This document shows, piece after piece, positions 26,053-34,232 of a DNA stretch of 64,000 bases. Position 1 is the first letter of the stretch. Every line of letters starts with the position of its first letter. The translations under genes were made by a program, and so were the position numbers. This DNA is from GWE2-42-39 sp034003625 (lineage in GTDB: Bacteria; Bacteroidota; Bacteroidia; Bacteroidales; Prolixibacteraceae): the NCBI GenBank assembly GCA_034003625.1, contig JAVEYG010000021.1, forward strand, positions 1 to 64,000, read 5' to 3'. The notes below the pieces were generated by a model. That model was not told where the DNA came from and searched no databases. It worked only from the letters and a program-made list of their open reading frames with translations.

Positions 26053-26670
26053 TTAGGGGAAAGACCGGTTAAAGAGAAGAAATAATTCGACGATTTTGGG
26101 TTTTAAAATCTCCCGAAAAGAAGAAATCGTCCGATATACCATTTTTTTTGCAGAAGATGGCTGTATCCCAACAATATTTCCTATATCATCATAACTTAAC
26201 CCGCTATAAAATCTCAGAAAAATAACTTCTTTCTTACGCGAATCAAGTTGTTCAACCAGTTCTTCAATCAATTCAATTTTTTTTTCCTTTTCATTAAATG
26301 AAGATGATGAATCAAATTCAATTGTATAATCAAACGGAGGAAAACTGTTGTCCTTATCTTTCATCCATAATCTCTCTTTACTGATCTTTTCAAGCAGGAT
26401 ACGCTTAAATGCTTTCAATAAATAGAACCGCAATGAATCAGGAACCGAAAGCTTATCTTTTCTTGACAAAAGGTAAAGAAATAAATCCTGTACAGCATCT
26501 TCCACAAGCTCCGTATCTGAAGTCATCTTTGTTCCATAGCTATACAGAAAATCAACATGTTCACCATAAATCAATTCAAATGCCCTGATATTGCCATTTT
26601 TAAATCTTATCCATATATCTTTCCAATATGAACCTGATTCTTTTTTATCCGACTGAAATAAGTCCGGCAT
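26053..26670 (-). CDS. ECF-type RNA polymerase sigma factor
   Basis: The 205-residue protein has the two-domain layout of ECF sigma factors: region 2 (about 25-95; AFELIYGEHVDFLYSYGTKM and EDAVQDLFLYLL) and region 4 (about 125-195; LDSRKKEVIFLRFYSGLSYD and IQPSSAKKMVYRTISSFREI). It lies upstream of the FecR-type gene and should direct transcription of the susCD part of the locus when released. Region 4 is complete; length is normal. Confidence 0.9.
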   Translation of the reverse strand: MPDLFQSDKKESGSYWKDIWIRFKNGNIRAFELIYGEHVDFLYSYGTKMTSDTELVEDAVQDLFLYLLSRKDKLSVPDSLRFYLLKAFKRILLEKISKERLWMKDKDNSFPPFDYTIEFDSSSSFNEKEKKIELIEELVEQLDSRKKEVIFLRFYSGLSYDDIGNIVGIQPSSAKKMVYRTISSFREILKPKIVELFLLFNRSFP

Positions 26671-26782
26671 TTTTTAACTGATTTTTAGTACAAAGAATCT
26701 CATGGACCTTACAACAAGTTATAAAATATATCACGGACAAGAAAAAATAAGCACTTGTTTTGGAACATGAGTGATCATCATG

Positions 26783-27937
26783 TCATTTCAATAGTTTACA
26801 AACAGAGAAACAAGCGAATGTTATTGTTTCATACGGCTTCTTCTCCCCTGCTTCATACAGGATACCAACATCCCCGTTGGGTAACTTTACCAGACAGGAA
26901 TAGGCTGAAGGACGGGCATCAATCAGCAGCGATGTCTGCCAATCGACACAATTATTATCACTGATTTTAATAGTTATATGTGAACGTCCAACCGGGACGG
27001 CAGGATTGGAAAACAAATAGTACGATTTCCCTTTGTACGTTCCATAATTCAGAATGCTGGCCTGGCAACGTGATTCCGTCAATTGAAAGTCGTGTTCAAC
27101 CGGGCTCCAGGTCTCGCCACCATCCGAACTAAAAGAAATAGCACGGCTGTACTTGTCGTTGTATGAGCGCATATTCATCAACAGCGTCCCGTCCGGCAAT
27201 TCCGTCACCTGGCTTTCATTACATCCCGGGGTAATCGGTTGACTTATTCTCCATGTTTTACCATGATCGTCGGAAATGATAACATGGGCGCCATAGCTAT
27301 ATGGCCCTTTGCGGATATTTCCGTTTGGATCGTCATAACTGTGATTGGCAGGGATGATGAGCCGTCCTTTGTATTCGCCGGATTTTTGCTGAATGCCGAA
27401 TCCTGGTCCTGTTGCATACCAACCCCACAACGAATTTTTACAGGTTGCCGACATATCGACCGGCTTCGACCAGCTAAGTCCGTCATCATCGGAATAACAC
27501 AAAACAGGTTTTCTCGGAAATTCTGATTTTTTGTAGATAATCTCACTTTCATCATCTTTCCCGTAATTCCAGGTCATCCACAACCAGATGCGACCGGTTT
27601 CTTCGTCCACGACAGGACAGGGATTACCGCAGGTATTGAGCTGATCATTCCAGATCACAATTTCTTCGCACCAGGTTTTCCCGTTATCAGTTGAACGTTT
27701 CAAAACGAGATCGATATCACCGCTGTCGCCGCCATCGTTTCGCCCTTCGGCAAATGCCAGTAAGGTTCCCTTAACACTTACAACAACGGCTGGTATCCGG
27801 TAACCTTTATAAGCTCCTTCTCCGGTTTTCCAAAGCGTTTGCGTTTTTACAACCTGTGTTTTTGCAAATGTTGATTGCAGGCAGAGGCCAAGCATCAAAA
27901 TAACAGATGCCAGATAATATGAATAGTTTCTTCTCAT
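26783..27937 (-). CDS. Exo-alpha-sialidase (GH33), secreted
   Basis: This 384-residue protein has a signal peptide (to about 25) and the hallmarks of GH33: the FRIP-type motif YRIPAVV near residue 47 (first arginine of the triad) and four Asp boxes, STDNGKTW, SDDDGLSW, SDDHGKTW and SSDGGETW. The late tyrosine nucleophile region reads PSAYSCLVKLPNGDVGILYEAG. It cleaves terminal sialic acid from glycans, probably in the periplasm or at the surface. Its ATG overlaps the stop of the lyase gene (ATGA). The other sialidase-fold protein at 14741-16012 lacks FRIP, so this is the main sialidase. Confidence 0.92.
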   Translation of the reverse strand: MRRNYSYYLASVILMLGLCLQSTFAKTQVVKTQTLWKTGEGAYKGYRIPAVVVSVKGTLLAFAEGRNDGGDSGDIDLVLKRSTDNGKTWCEEIVIWNDQLNTCGNPCPVVDEETGRIWLWMTWNYGKDDESEIIYKKSEFPRKPVLCYSDDDGLSWSKPVDMSATCKNSLWGWYATGPGFGIQQKSGEYKGRLIIPANHSYDDPNGNIRKGPYSYGAHVIISDDHGKTWRISQPITPGCNESQVTELPDGTLLMNMRSYNDKYSRAISFSSDGGETWSPVEHDFQLTESRCQASILNYGTYKGKSYYLFSNPAVPVGRSHITIKISDNNCVDWQTSLLIDARPSAYSCLVKLPNGDVGILYEAGEKKPYETITFACFSVCKLLK

Positions 27938-28851
27938 AGTTTCCCGTTTAGCCAATCAAAAAAACCAATATCAATCAGTTCTTTTTCATATTGTTTGAAT
28001 TCATCGGCACTCAGATTATGAGCAGGGGCTCTCAACGGGCCACAATCCAGCCCAACCATTTTCATTATCGGCTTTCCTCCAATTACTCCTCCTCCGTAGC
28101 GAATAAGTATTTCAATAAAACGCACCGATTTCAATTGATATTCGCGGGCTGCATCCATATCCCCTTTTTGAAAAGCATCAATCAGTTTCAGATACAACGT
28201 CGGCATATAATTATATGTACTCCCGATAGCAGCCTGCGCCCCCATACTCAAGCCGCAAAGTAATTCTTCGTCAAACCCGTGCAGAATGTCCCATTTTCCA
28301 CCGTCGGCATTAATGCACAACAACATTTCCATCATGTTGCGGTGTGTAAACTTGATCCCTGCCAGATTTGGAATCACTAACTGAGCTTTTTTCAGAAATT
28401 CAGGCATGGGAAGCCATATATCAGAAACCGTTGGAATATGGTAATAATAGAATGGCAATTCAGGCGCACCCGAAGCGACTTCGGAACAAAACTTTACCAG
28501 GTCGTCCATTCTTCCAGGTTTCAAAAAAATCGGCCCCATACACCCTATCGCATACGCCCCGATTTGTTGCGCATGCCGGGCCAGTTTCTTCGATTGCACA
28601 TACGAAGTTGTACCAACATGGACAATCACTTTAAAATCAGAATTCTGCTCTTTTATCCACTGTTCAGCAACAGCCATTCTTTCTTCGATCTCCATAAGCA
28701 TTCCTTCGCCTGTAGTTCCGCAAATGAACACCCCGCTGACCCCGTCTTTTTTTAATCTCGCTGCATACGGAGCAACCATCCCAAGGTTGAGTGACCCATC
28801 CCCGGACATCGGTGTAAATGGCGCTGCAATTAGTCCTTTTAGTTTTTGCAT
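27934..28851 (-). CDS. nanA: N-acetylneuraminate lyase-type aldolase (DHDPS superfamily)
   Basis: The 305-residue protein is a DHDPS/NAL TIM barrel. FICGTTGEGMLM near 47-58 binds the carboxylate, FYYYHIP (about 140) holds the catalytic tyrosine, and AGIKFTHRN (about 168) holds the Schiff-base lysine. The YYYHIP and KFTH combination is characteristic of N-acetylneuraminate lyase rather than dihydrodipicolinate synthase. It splits sialic acid into N-acetylmannosamine and pyruvate in the cytoplasm. ATG at 28851 gives the usual MQKLKGLIAAPF start; an in-frame ATG lies 12 bases upstream. It is encoded between the kelch mutarotase and the sialidase, both on the same strand. Confidence 0.88.
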   Translation of the reverse strand: MQKLKGLIAAPFTPMSGDGSLNLGMVAPYAARLKKDGVSGVFICGTTGEGMLMEIEERMAVAEQWIKEQNSDFKVIVHVGTTSYVQSKKLARHAQQIGAYAIGCMGPIFLKPGRMDDLVKFCSEVASGAPELPFYYYHIPTVSDIWLPMPEFLKKAQLVIPNLAGIKFTHRNMMEMLLCINADGGKWDILHGFDEELLCGLSMGAQAAIGSTYNYMPTLYLKLIDAFQKGDMDAAREYQLKSVRFIEILIRYGGGVIGGKPIMKMVGLDCGPLRAPAHNLSADEFKQYEKELIDIGFFDWLNGKL

Positions 28852-28984
28852 TGGTTTTAACATTAAAATTATTCTTCTTTAATTTTTATTTATCTGTCTT
28901 TTAAACTGTCCGTTAAAGCAATAATACCTCCTGTACCGAAAGACTTCCGGGTAACAGTTTATCAGGAAAACTTCCCTATCACTT

Positions 28985-30292
28985 TTAAAATGACTGCTGG
29001 CGCTTTTTTTGTTTCTTCAGAAAAACATACCCTATAGTGATCAGCACAATGGAGAACAAAAATATACCGATTGTTCTTGTGCTGCCGAAGCTAAACGGTT
29101 GCTGAACCGGCTGAATCAAAAAGATTTCCGGGGTCCGGACACCAGGTTTAATTTCTCCGCTGACCAGAATTGCACCGCTTTTAAATGGTACAATACTCGT
29201 TGTTACAGGGCACAATGTTTCGAAGGCTCCCGTCTTAATGATCGTATTGGTAATTGTGTTGTAGAGCAAAATATCTTTTGAGAAACCAGGATGGTCTAAA
29301 TAATAACGTAAACGCTCCTCTTTGTATAAAGAAATTGCCGCCGTGTCGTGAAGCCGGATTATTTCATCCAGATTTTTACGAAGCTGATATTCCTTCAGTA
29401 AAAGATCGCCGGATGCCCCACCTACAAAAACGATGCAGTTTGCTCCAGACGGAAAAGCAGAACCGGCCATCACCGGAAAATTCAACGGACCATCGGAAAC
29501 GATTGGCGACCATTGCTTTAATCCCGGATTATAAATCAGCCCATCTGTAAAAACCGTCATTTCCTTTTCTGCATCCACGTTTCTTCCGCTGAACAGATAA
29601 ACACACGGAACAGTGCCATTCGACTGCCCTGCAGCAACGGCAAAAATTCTTCCTTTCCCCGGAAAAGCAGGTAAGCTTTCCCACGAAAAATCTCCTGATT
29701 TCTTTTTCGACAAGTCAAGCATGAAAAAATGTGTACCAGTATCTATTCCGTCAACCGACGAAGTACCGCCAACCACGTATACCTTATCGCCCAATAGCAC
29801 TGCTGAGGTGTAACTTAATGGTACCGGAAGCTCCGGGTAATTTTCAGTGACAACTGTCTTGCTTTTCTCGTTCCAGCGGAGTGAAAAAACCGAAGGGTAG
29901 CATTGTTCTATGTCATTTCCGCCAATGCACAAAACTTCGTCGGGAAGCGACACAGAAGCGCCATAACCGACCGGGAGAGGGAGTTCCGAAGAATCGTTGC
30001 AAAGGACAAGACTGTCGCCCACAATAGAATATACAAATATCCTTCGGTAAAAGGTTTTCAGTCCTCCTTCCCAAGGTTTTCGATCCGGAAAGTTTGCCCC
30101 GCCGGCAACTAATAATTTTTCACCGGAAATTCCGGAAAATACACCGGCAAATCCTTCGTTTTCAATACCATTCAGTAACTCTGGCAAACGTCCTGCAATG
30201 TTCACATTAAACCGGGCCGACGAAGTTGTTTGTCCCGTAACAAGAGTGGAACAAAACATTACTGTAAGAAAAATAGCAAGTTTATTCTTCAT
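28985..30292 (-). CDS. Kelch-repeat sialic acid mutarotase-like protein with a C-terminal membrane helix
   Basis: The 435-residue protein has a signal peptide and a six-bladed kelch propeller with repeated G-G motifs (LLVAGGANFPDRKP, VLCIGGNDIEQCYP, VYVVGGTSS, CIVFVGGASG). It matches the cyclically permuted form of NanM, which speeds the anomer change of sialic acid. Unlike the soluble family it ends in one hydrophobic helix, about 404-424, followed by LKKQKKRQQ. That helix and its basic tail resemble the first membrane segment of sodium:solute symporters, to which this propeller is fused in some bacteria. It would be anchored in the inner membrane with the propeller in the periplasm. Downstream bases do not extend the symporter in any frame. 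Confidence 0.75.
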   Translation of the reverse strand: MKNKLAIFLTVMFCSTLVTGQTTSSARFNVNIAGRLPELLNGIENEGFAGVFSGISGEKLLVAGGANFPDRKPWEGGLKTFYRRIFVYSIVGDSLVLCNDSSELPLPVGYGASVSLPDEVLCIGGNDIEQCYPSVFSLRWNEKSKTVVTENYPELPVPLSYTSAVLLGDKVYVVGGTSSVDGIDTGTHFFMLDLSKKKSGDFSWESLPAFPGKGRIFAVAAGQSNGTVPCVYLFSGRNVDAEKEMTVFTDGLIYNPGLKQWSPIVSDGPLNFPVMAGSAFPSGANCIVFVGGASGDLLLKEYQLRKNLDEIIRLHDTAAISLYKEERLRYYLDHPGFSKDILLYNTITNTIIKTGAFETLCPVTTSIVPFKSGAILVSGEIKPGVRTPEIFLIQPVQQPFSFGSTRTIGIFLFSIVLITIGYVFLKKQKKRQQSF

Positions 30293-30297
30293 GTGAT

Positions 30298-31005
30298 TTA
30301 TATCTCCCTGTAAATAAATTCGATGTATGGTTGAAGATGGATTTTCATTGCATTGCGGTACCCTTCCATGTCGCGGTCGCGAATAAACCGGAAGAGATCG
30401 TGGTGAGTTACAATCTTGCCTTCTGCTATCAGTTTTTTGTTTACCGGTTCAAAGTAGCTTTCGTAATTCATCTTTGCAAATTGAAAAACCGGGTGGATGA
30501 TCTTCTGAAATTGAACAATGAAATTATTTCCTGAAATCTCGTAGATTTTTTTATGGAATTCAGTTTCCTGTTCAACTGTCAGGCTATATTTCATTGCCTC
30601 CTGTGAGCGGACAATATCTTCCAATTCCCCGATCTTCCGGTCATCTAAGTTTTTAAACAAAAAATCGGTCAGTCCGATTTCCAGGGCAACCCGCATTCCC
30701 ATCATATCAACGATCGCTTTTTCGCTCAATAAATACGGTTCTATCACTTTCTCGAAGCCCGACAATAAAGATGGCTCCTGAATAACAATCCCTTTTCGGG
30801 TGCGCGACTGTACAATGCCCAACATCCTCAGGCGGCTCAGCGCTTCACGCAGCACATTCCGGCTGATTCCAAGCTCGGAAGACAAATCCATTTCATTGGG
30901 CAACGAATTGCCCGGCACCAACTTTTTCTCCTTTATATAATCAAGAATCGACATCTCCACCTTGTCAACGAGCGTTATTGTCCGATTATCTATTTTGAAA
31001 GCCAT
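30298..31005 (-). CDS. GntR-family (FadR/FCD type) transcription regulator
   Basis: A 235-residue regulator with an N-terminal winged helix (about 10-75; LPNEMDLSSELGISRNVLRE) and a C-terminal all-helical FCD effector domain (about 95-225; FHKKIYEISGNNFI, with metal-binding histidines at FHKK and at THHDLF). Members respond to sugar acids and sialic acid derivatives. It is encoded five bases before the kelch gene and so most likely controls the nan-type genes that follow. Candidate sites lie at 31022-31038. Confidence 0.88.
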   Translation of the reverse strand: MAFKIDNRTITLVDKVEMSILDYIKEKKLVPGNSLPNEMDLSSELGISRNVLREALSRLRMLGIVQSRTRKGIVIQEPSLLSGFEKVIEPYLLSEKAIVDMMGMRVALEIGLTDFLFKNLDDRKIGELEDIVRSQEAMKYSLTVEQETEFHKKIYEISGNNFIVQFQKIIHPVFQFAKMNYESYFEPVNKKLIAEGKIVTHHDLFRFIRDRDMEGYRNAMKIHLQPYIEFIYREI

Positions 31006-31021
31006 ATATTTTATATTAGTA

Positions 31022-31038
31022 TTATCCTATTTATCCTA
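31022..31038. promoter_or_regulatory. Paired TTATCCTA boxes upstream of the GntR gene
   Basis: TTATCCTA occurs at 31022-31029 and at 31031-31038, nine bases apart, just upstream of the ATG at 31005; a third TTATCC follows near 31058. The spacing suggests a regulatory site, possibly of the GntR protein itself. No experiment supports this and the sequence differs from the FadR-type palindrome. Confidence 0.3.
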
Positions 31039-31130
31039 CAAATATGACAATAAATAATTATCCGAAACAAATCAGACAAGGTGTTTTATAACACAAGCAG
31101 CGATCTGCGGTATTAACCATAAATGAAAGT

Positions 31131-31206
31131 TTGTCATTCGACGCAAGGAAAAATCTCATAATCAGAGCTTTTCACAACAGATGCTTCACTGCGTTCAACA
31201 TGACAA
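31131..31206. repeat. Degenerate palindromic intergenic repeat
   Basis: TTGTCAT at 31131-31137 is the inverse of ATGACAA at 31200-31206, with CGACGC and GCGTTC as further inner arms. The order of phrases (TGTCATTCGACG, AAGGAAAAATCTCA, ATGACAAG) recalls a dispersed repeat class of Bacteroidota intergenic DNA. It lies in the 424-base gap between the GntR gene and the superoxide dismutase gene, where I see no other feature. Confidence 0.45.
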
Positions 31207-31429
31207 GACCAGGTTAAAAACACTACCTGTTCTATGAAGACAAGTAATTGGAAAAGGAAATGCCCTTCCTGAAATTTCTCTGTTTGGTGATCAGTAAAAG
31301 AGCCCGGGAAACAAATACGTTACAGGCTGCATGTATTTTTGACATCGCGTAAAAACAAAACACAGTGCAATTCTGTTATAATTTTCAAGAATAATGTAAA
31401 AAATAATTGCAACTAAAAACTGTTAGAAT

Positions 31430-32116
31430 ATGAAACAAAAAATATTCATTGCGCTGTCCATTGCCATTTTGACCAGTGCAACTTTAACCGCCCAGTCCCA
31501 AAAACCTGCCGGACAATGCGAGTTTCCAAAACTTCCTTATGCGTACAATGCGTTGGAGCCATACATTGATGCCCAAACCATGGAACTGCATTACAGTAAG
31601 CACCACCAGGGGTATTACACCAATTTTATGAATGCAATTAAAGGTACGCCGGAAGCAAATCTGACATTGAAAGAAATTTTTGCAAAAGTCAGTAACCTGA
31701 GCAGCGCTATCCGGAACAACGGCGGAGGTTTTTACAATCATATCCTGTTCTGGGAAAACATGGGGCCGGAAAAAACAAGCCCTTCTTCAGAATTAAAACA
31801 AGCTATTGAGCGTGATTTTGGTTCGTTCGAAAAATTCAAGGAAACTTTTACCAATGCCGCAAAAACACAGTTTGGCAGCGGATGGGCATGGCTCGCTATC
31901 GATAGCAACGGGAAGTTGTTTGTCAGTTCCACACCCAACCAGGATAACCCGTTGATGGACGTGGCTGCAAAAAGAGGTACTCCCCTTCTTGCCCTCGACG
32001 TGTGGGAACATGCGTATTACCTTCATTACCAAAACCGGCGTCCGGAATATATTGATAATTTCTGGAACGTGGTGAACTGGGACAAAGTCAACGAACGGTT
32101 TCGAATGACAAAATAG
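31430..32116 (+). CDS. Iron/manganese superoxide dismutase with signal peptide
   Basis: The 228-residue protein has an N-terminal signal peptide (MKQKIFIALSIAILTSATLTAQ) ahead of a complete Fe/Mn superoxide dismutase. Metal ligands sit in MELHYSKHH (His), GGGFYNHILFW (His), and DVWEHAYYLHY (Asp and His); FGSGWAWL and the GGGFYN stretch are also family motifs. Most such enzymes of the phylum are cytoplasmic, so export here points to defence against superoxide in the periplasm. Presence of Gly/Gln metal-tuning residues does not tell iron from manganese with certainty. It is followed by dsbD on the same strand after 175 bases. Confidence 0.9.
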   Translation: MKQKIFIALSIAILTSATLTAQSQKPAGQCEFPKLPYAYNALEPYIDAQTMELHYSKHHQGYYTNFMNAIKGTPEANLTLKEIFAKVSNLSSAIRNNGGGFYNHILFWENMGPEKTSPSSELKQAIERDFGSFEKFKETFTNAAKTQFGSGWAWLAIDSNGKLFVSSTPNQDNPLMDVAAKRGTPLLALDVWEHAYYLHYQNRRPEYIDNFWNVVNWDKVNERFRMTK

Positions 32117-32137
32117 GCCCCGGACATAAAATATTTT

Positions 32138-32195
32138 CGGGATGAATAAAATACCGCTACACAACCCGGGATGAGAATTTCCTTTTTTCATCCCG
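32138..32195 (+). repeat. CGGGATGA direct repeat with a shared complementary arm
   Basis: CGGGATGA occurs at 32138-32145 and 32167-32174; TCATCCCG at 32188-32195 can pair with either. The inner pairing gives an 8-bp stem with a 13-base loop. The element lies between the superoxide dismutase and dsbD genes and could act as a switchable hairpin or a terminator. Confidence 0.4.
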
Positions 32196-32291
32196 AATGT
32201 AACTTTTCGGCATTTTACCAACCTTTTTACGTTTCCATCTGTTATTTTTATAAAAATGTAAAAATCGAAAACTTTTAATCCTGAAAACAGA

Positions 32292-34232
32292 ATGAGAACG
32301 AACAAATTTCTTCTGACCTTTGCCCTGCTGCTGGCCTCCTTCGTGCTTTCGGCACAAATGGTAGAACCTATCAAATGGAGTTTTTCTTCGGAGCAAAACA
32401 GAAATGAGGCAGAACTTTCTTTCAAGGCAACCATTGAAAATGACTGGCACCTGTATGATGTCCGGTTGCCAGAGGGCGGGCCGATTGCCACTTCCATTCA
32501 TTATGCCGATTCCTCTTTGTTTGAATTTATTGGTGAAATTACCACTATTCCCAAAGCCGAAGAACATTTTGACGAAACATTCCAGATGACCCTCCGCTAT
32601 TTCAGTAATGAGGTTGAAATAAAACAAAAATTGAAATTAAAGTCGGATGGTCCGGTTGAAATTAAAGGACATGTCGAATTTATGGGATGTAACGACGAGA
32701 CCTGTTTGCCCCCGAATGAAGCAGATTTCAGTTTTTCTTTTAACACAGAAAAACAGGAAAAAACAGCAGCCCGACAAACAAGTGGCCCTTCTCCTGATAA
32801 TGCTCCTGTAAAAAGTCAGGGGATGTGGATCTTTTTACTGGTTTCGTTGCTGGCCGGTCTCGCTGCGGTTGTGACCCCCTGTGTTTTCCCGATGATCCCG
32901 ATGACCGTTTCGTTTTTCATACGCGGAAGCGAAAACCGGGGAAAAGCCATTTCAACCGGGTTATTTTTCGGATTGTCGATCGTATTTATTTATACCCTGC
33001 TGGGCGCCTTATTTTCATTTGGGGTGTTTGGTCCTAATGCAGGAAACATCCTTAGCACGCACTGGATACCAAACCTGGTTTTCTTCCTGCTTTTCCTGAT
33101 CTTTGCTATTTCCTTTTTGGGCGCTTTCGAGATTGTTTTACCCAGCAGCCTGGTCAACAAAACAGACGCAAAAGCCGACAAAGGCGGTTTTGTCGGAGCT
33201 TTTTTCATGGCCCTAACCACAGTAATCGTTTCATTTTCGTGTACCGGCCCGTTTGTCGGGGCGCTGATCATCGAAGCGGTACAGGTAGGCGGCTTACGGC
33301 CCATGCTGGGAATGTTTGCTTTCGGGTTGGCTTTTGCAACGCCTTTTACCCTGCTGGCCGTATTCCCTTCGGCCATGAAAAAACTGCCCAAATCGGGGGG
33401 ATGGCTCAATGCAGTGAAAGTGGTATTTGCCTTCATCCTGATGGCTTTTGGAATGAAATTCCTGAGCAACATTGACCAGGTTTACGGACTGGGACTGATC
33501 AGCCGTGAGATCTACATAACGATATGGACTGTACTGTTCTTCCTGTTGGGAATGTATTTTCTCGGTAAAATAAAATTTTCGCACGACAGCGACCTGCCAT
33601 TTATCAGCGTGCCCCGGCTGATCCTTGCCATCGTGACTTTTTCGTTTACCATTTACCTGTTCACCGGGTTGTTCGGCGCTTCCCTGAACGGCATTTCATC
33701 ATTAATCCCGCCGCCGTCGCCACATACATTTTCCATGCAGCAAAATGTGGTTAAGGGAAATACCGATTCTGCCGAACTTTGCGGCCCTGCCCGATATGCC
33801 GGCACATTGCACCTTCCGCAAAGCCTGCCTGGCTATTTCGATTTTGAACAGGGAATGGATTGTGCCAGAGAACAGGGCAAGCCGGCATTTGTGGTTTTCA
33901 AAGGCCATGCCTGCGCCAACTGCAAAAAAATGGAATCGTCGGTATGGACTGATCCGGAAACACTGAAGCTGCTCAACGAAAACTATGTGGTCATCGGGCT
34001 GTACACCGACGACCGTACATCCCTGCCAGAAGAAGAATGGTATACTTCTGAACTTGACGGGAAAGAGAAAAACACGCTGGGAAAGAAAAATTTAGACATA
34101 CTGATCAGCCGGTACCAGACCAACAGCATCCCGTTCCATGCCATCATTCAACCCGATGGCACACAGAAAACGCTCGGAGTCACTTTTGATGCCAATGAAT
34201 TCAGGGAATTTGTCAGGAACCGACCGAATTAG
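32292..34232 (+). CDS. dsbD: DsbD-type thiol:disulfide interchange protein
   Basis: A 646-residue inner-membrane protein with a signal peptide, a periplasmic DsbD N-terminal domain (about 22-170, with CNDETCLPP carrying a cysteine pair), eight to nine membrane helices (about 180-480; LAAVVTPCVFPMIPMTV and FSCTGPFVGAL hold the membrane cysteines) and a C-terminal thioredoxin domain with HACANCKKM. It passes electrons from cytoplasmic thioredoxin to periplasmic proteins. The whole chain of three cysteine pairs is present. Its last four bases overlap the end of the convergent MBOAT gene. Confidence 0.9.
   Translation: MRTNKFLLTFALLLASFVLSAQMVEPIKWSFSSEQNRNEAELSFKATIENDWHLYDVRLPEGGPIATSIHYADSSLFEFIGEITTIPKAEEHFDETFQMTLRYFSNEVEIKQKLKLKSDGPVEIKGHVEFMGCNDETCLPPNEADFSFSFNTEKQEKTAARQTSGPSPDNAPVKSQGMWIFLLVSLLAGLAAVVTPCVFPMIPMTVSFFIRGSENRGKAISTGLFFGLSIVFIYTLLGALFSFGVFGPNAGNILSTHWIPNLVFFLLFLIFAISFLGAFEIVLPSSLVNKTDAKADKGGFVGAFFMALTTVIVSFSCTGPFVGALIIEAVQVGGLRPMLGMFAFGLAFATPFTLLAVFPSAMKKLPKSGGWLNAVKVVFAFILMAFGMKFLSNIDQVYGLGLISREIYITIWTVLFFLLGMYFLGKIKFSHDSDLPFISVPRLILAIVTFSFTIYLFTGLFGASLNGISSLIPPPSPHTFSMQQNVVKGNTDSAELCGPARYAGTLHLPQSLPGYFDFEQGMDCAREQGKPAFVVFKGHACANCKKMESSVWTDPETLKLLNENYVVIGLYTDDRTSLPEEEWYTSELDGKEKNTLGKKNLDILISRYQTNSIPFHAIIQPDGTQKTLGVTFDANEFREFVRNRPN

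Noticed and set aside
14741..31005. Mobile element carrying the sugar locus
   Set aside because: No integrase, transposase, tRNA attachment site or flanking direct repeat was found, although base composition hints at transfer.
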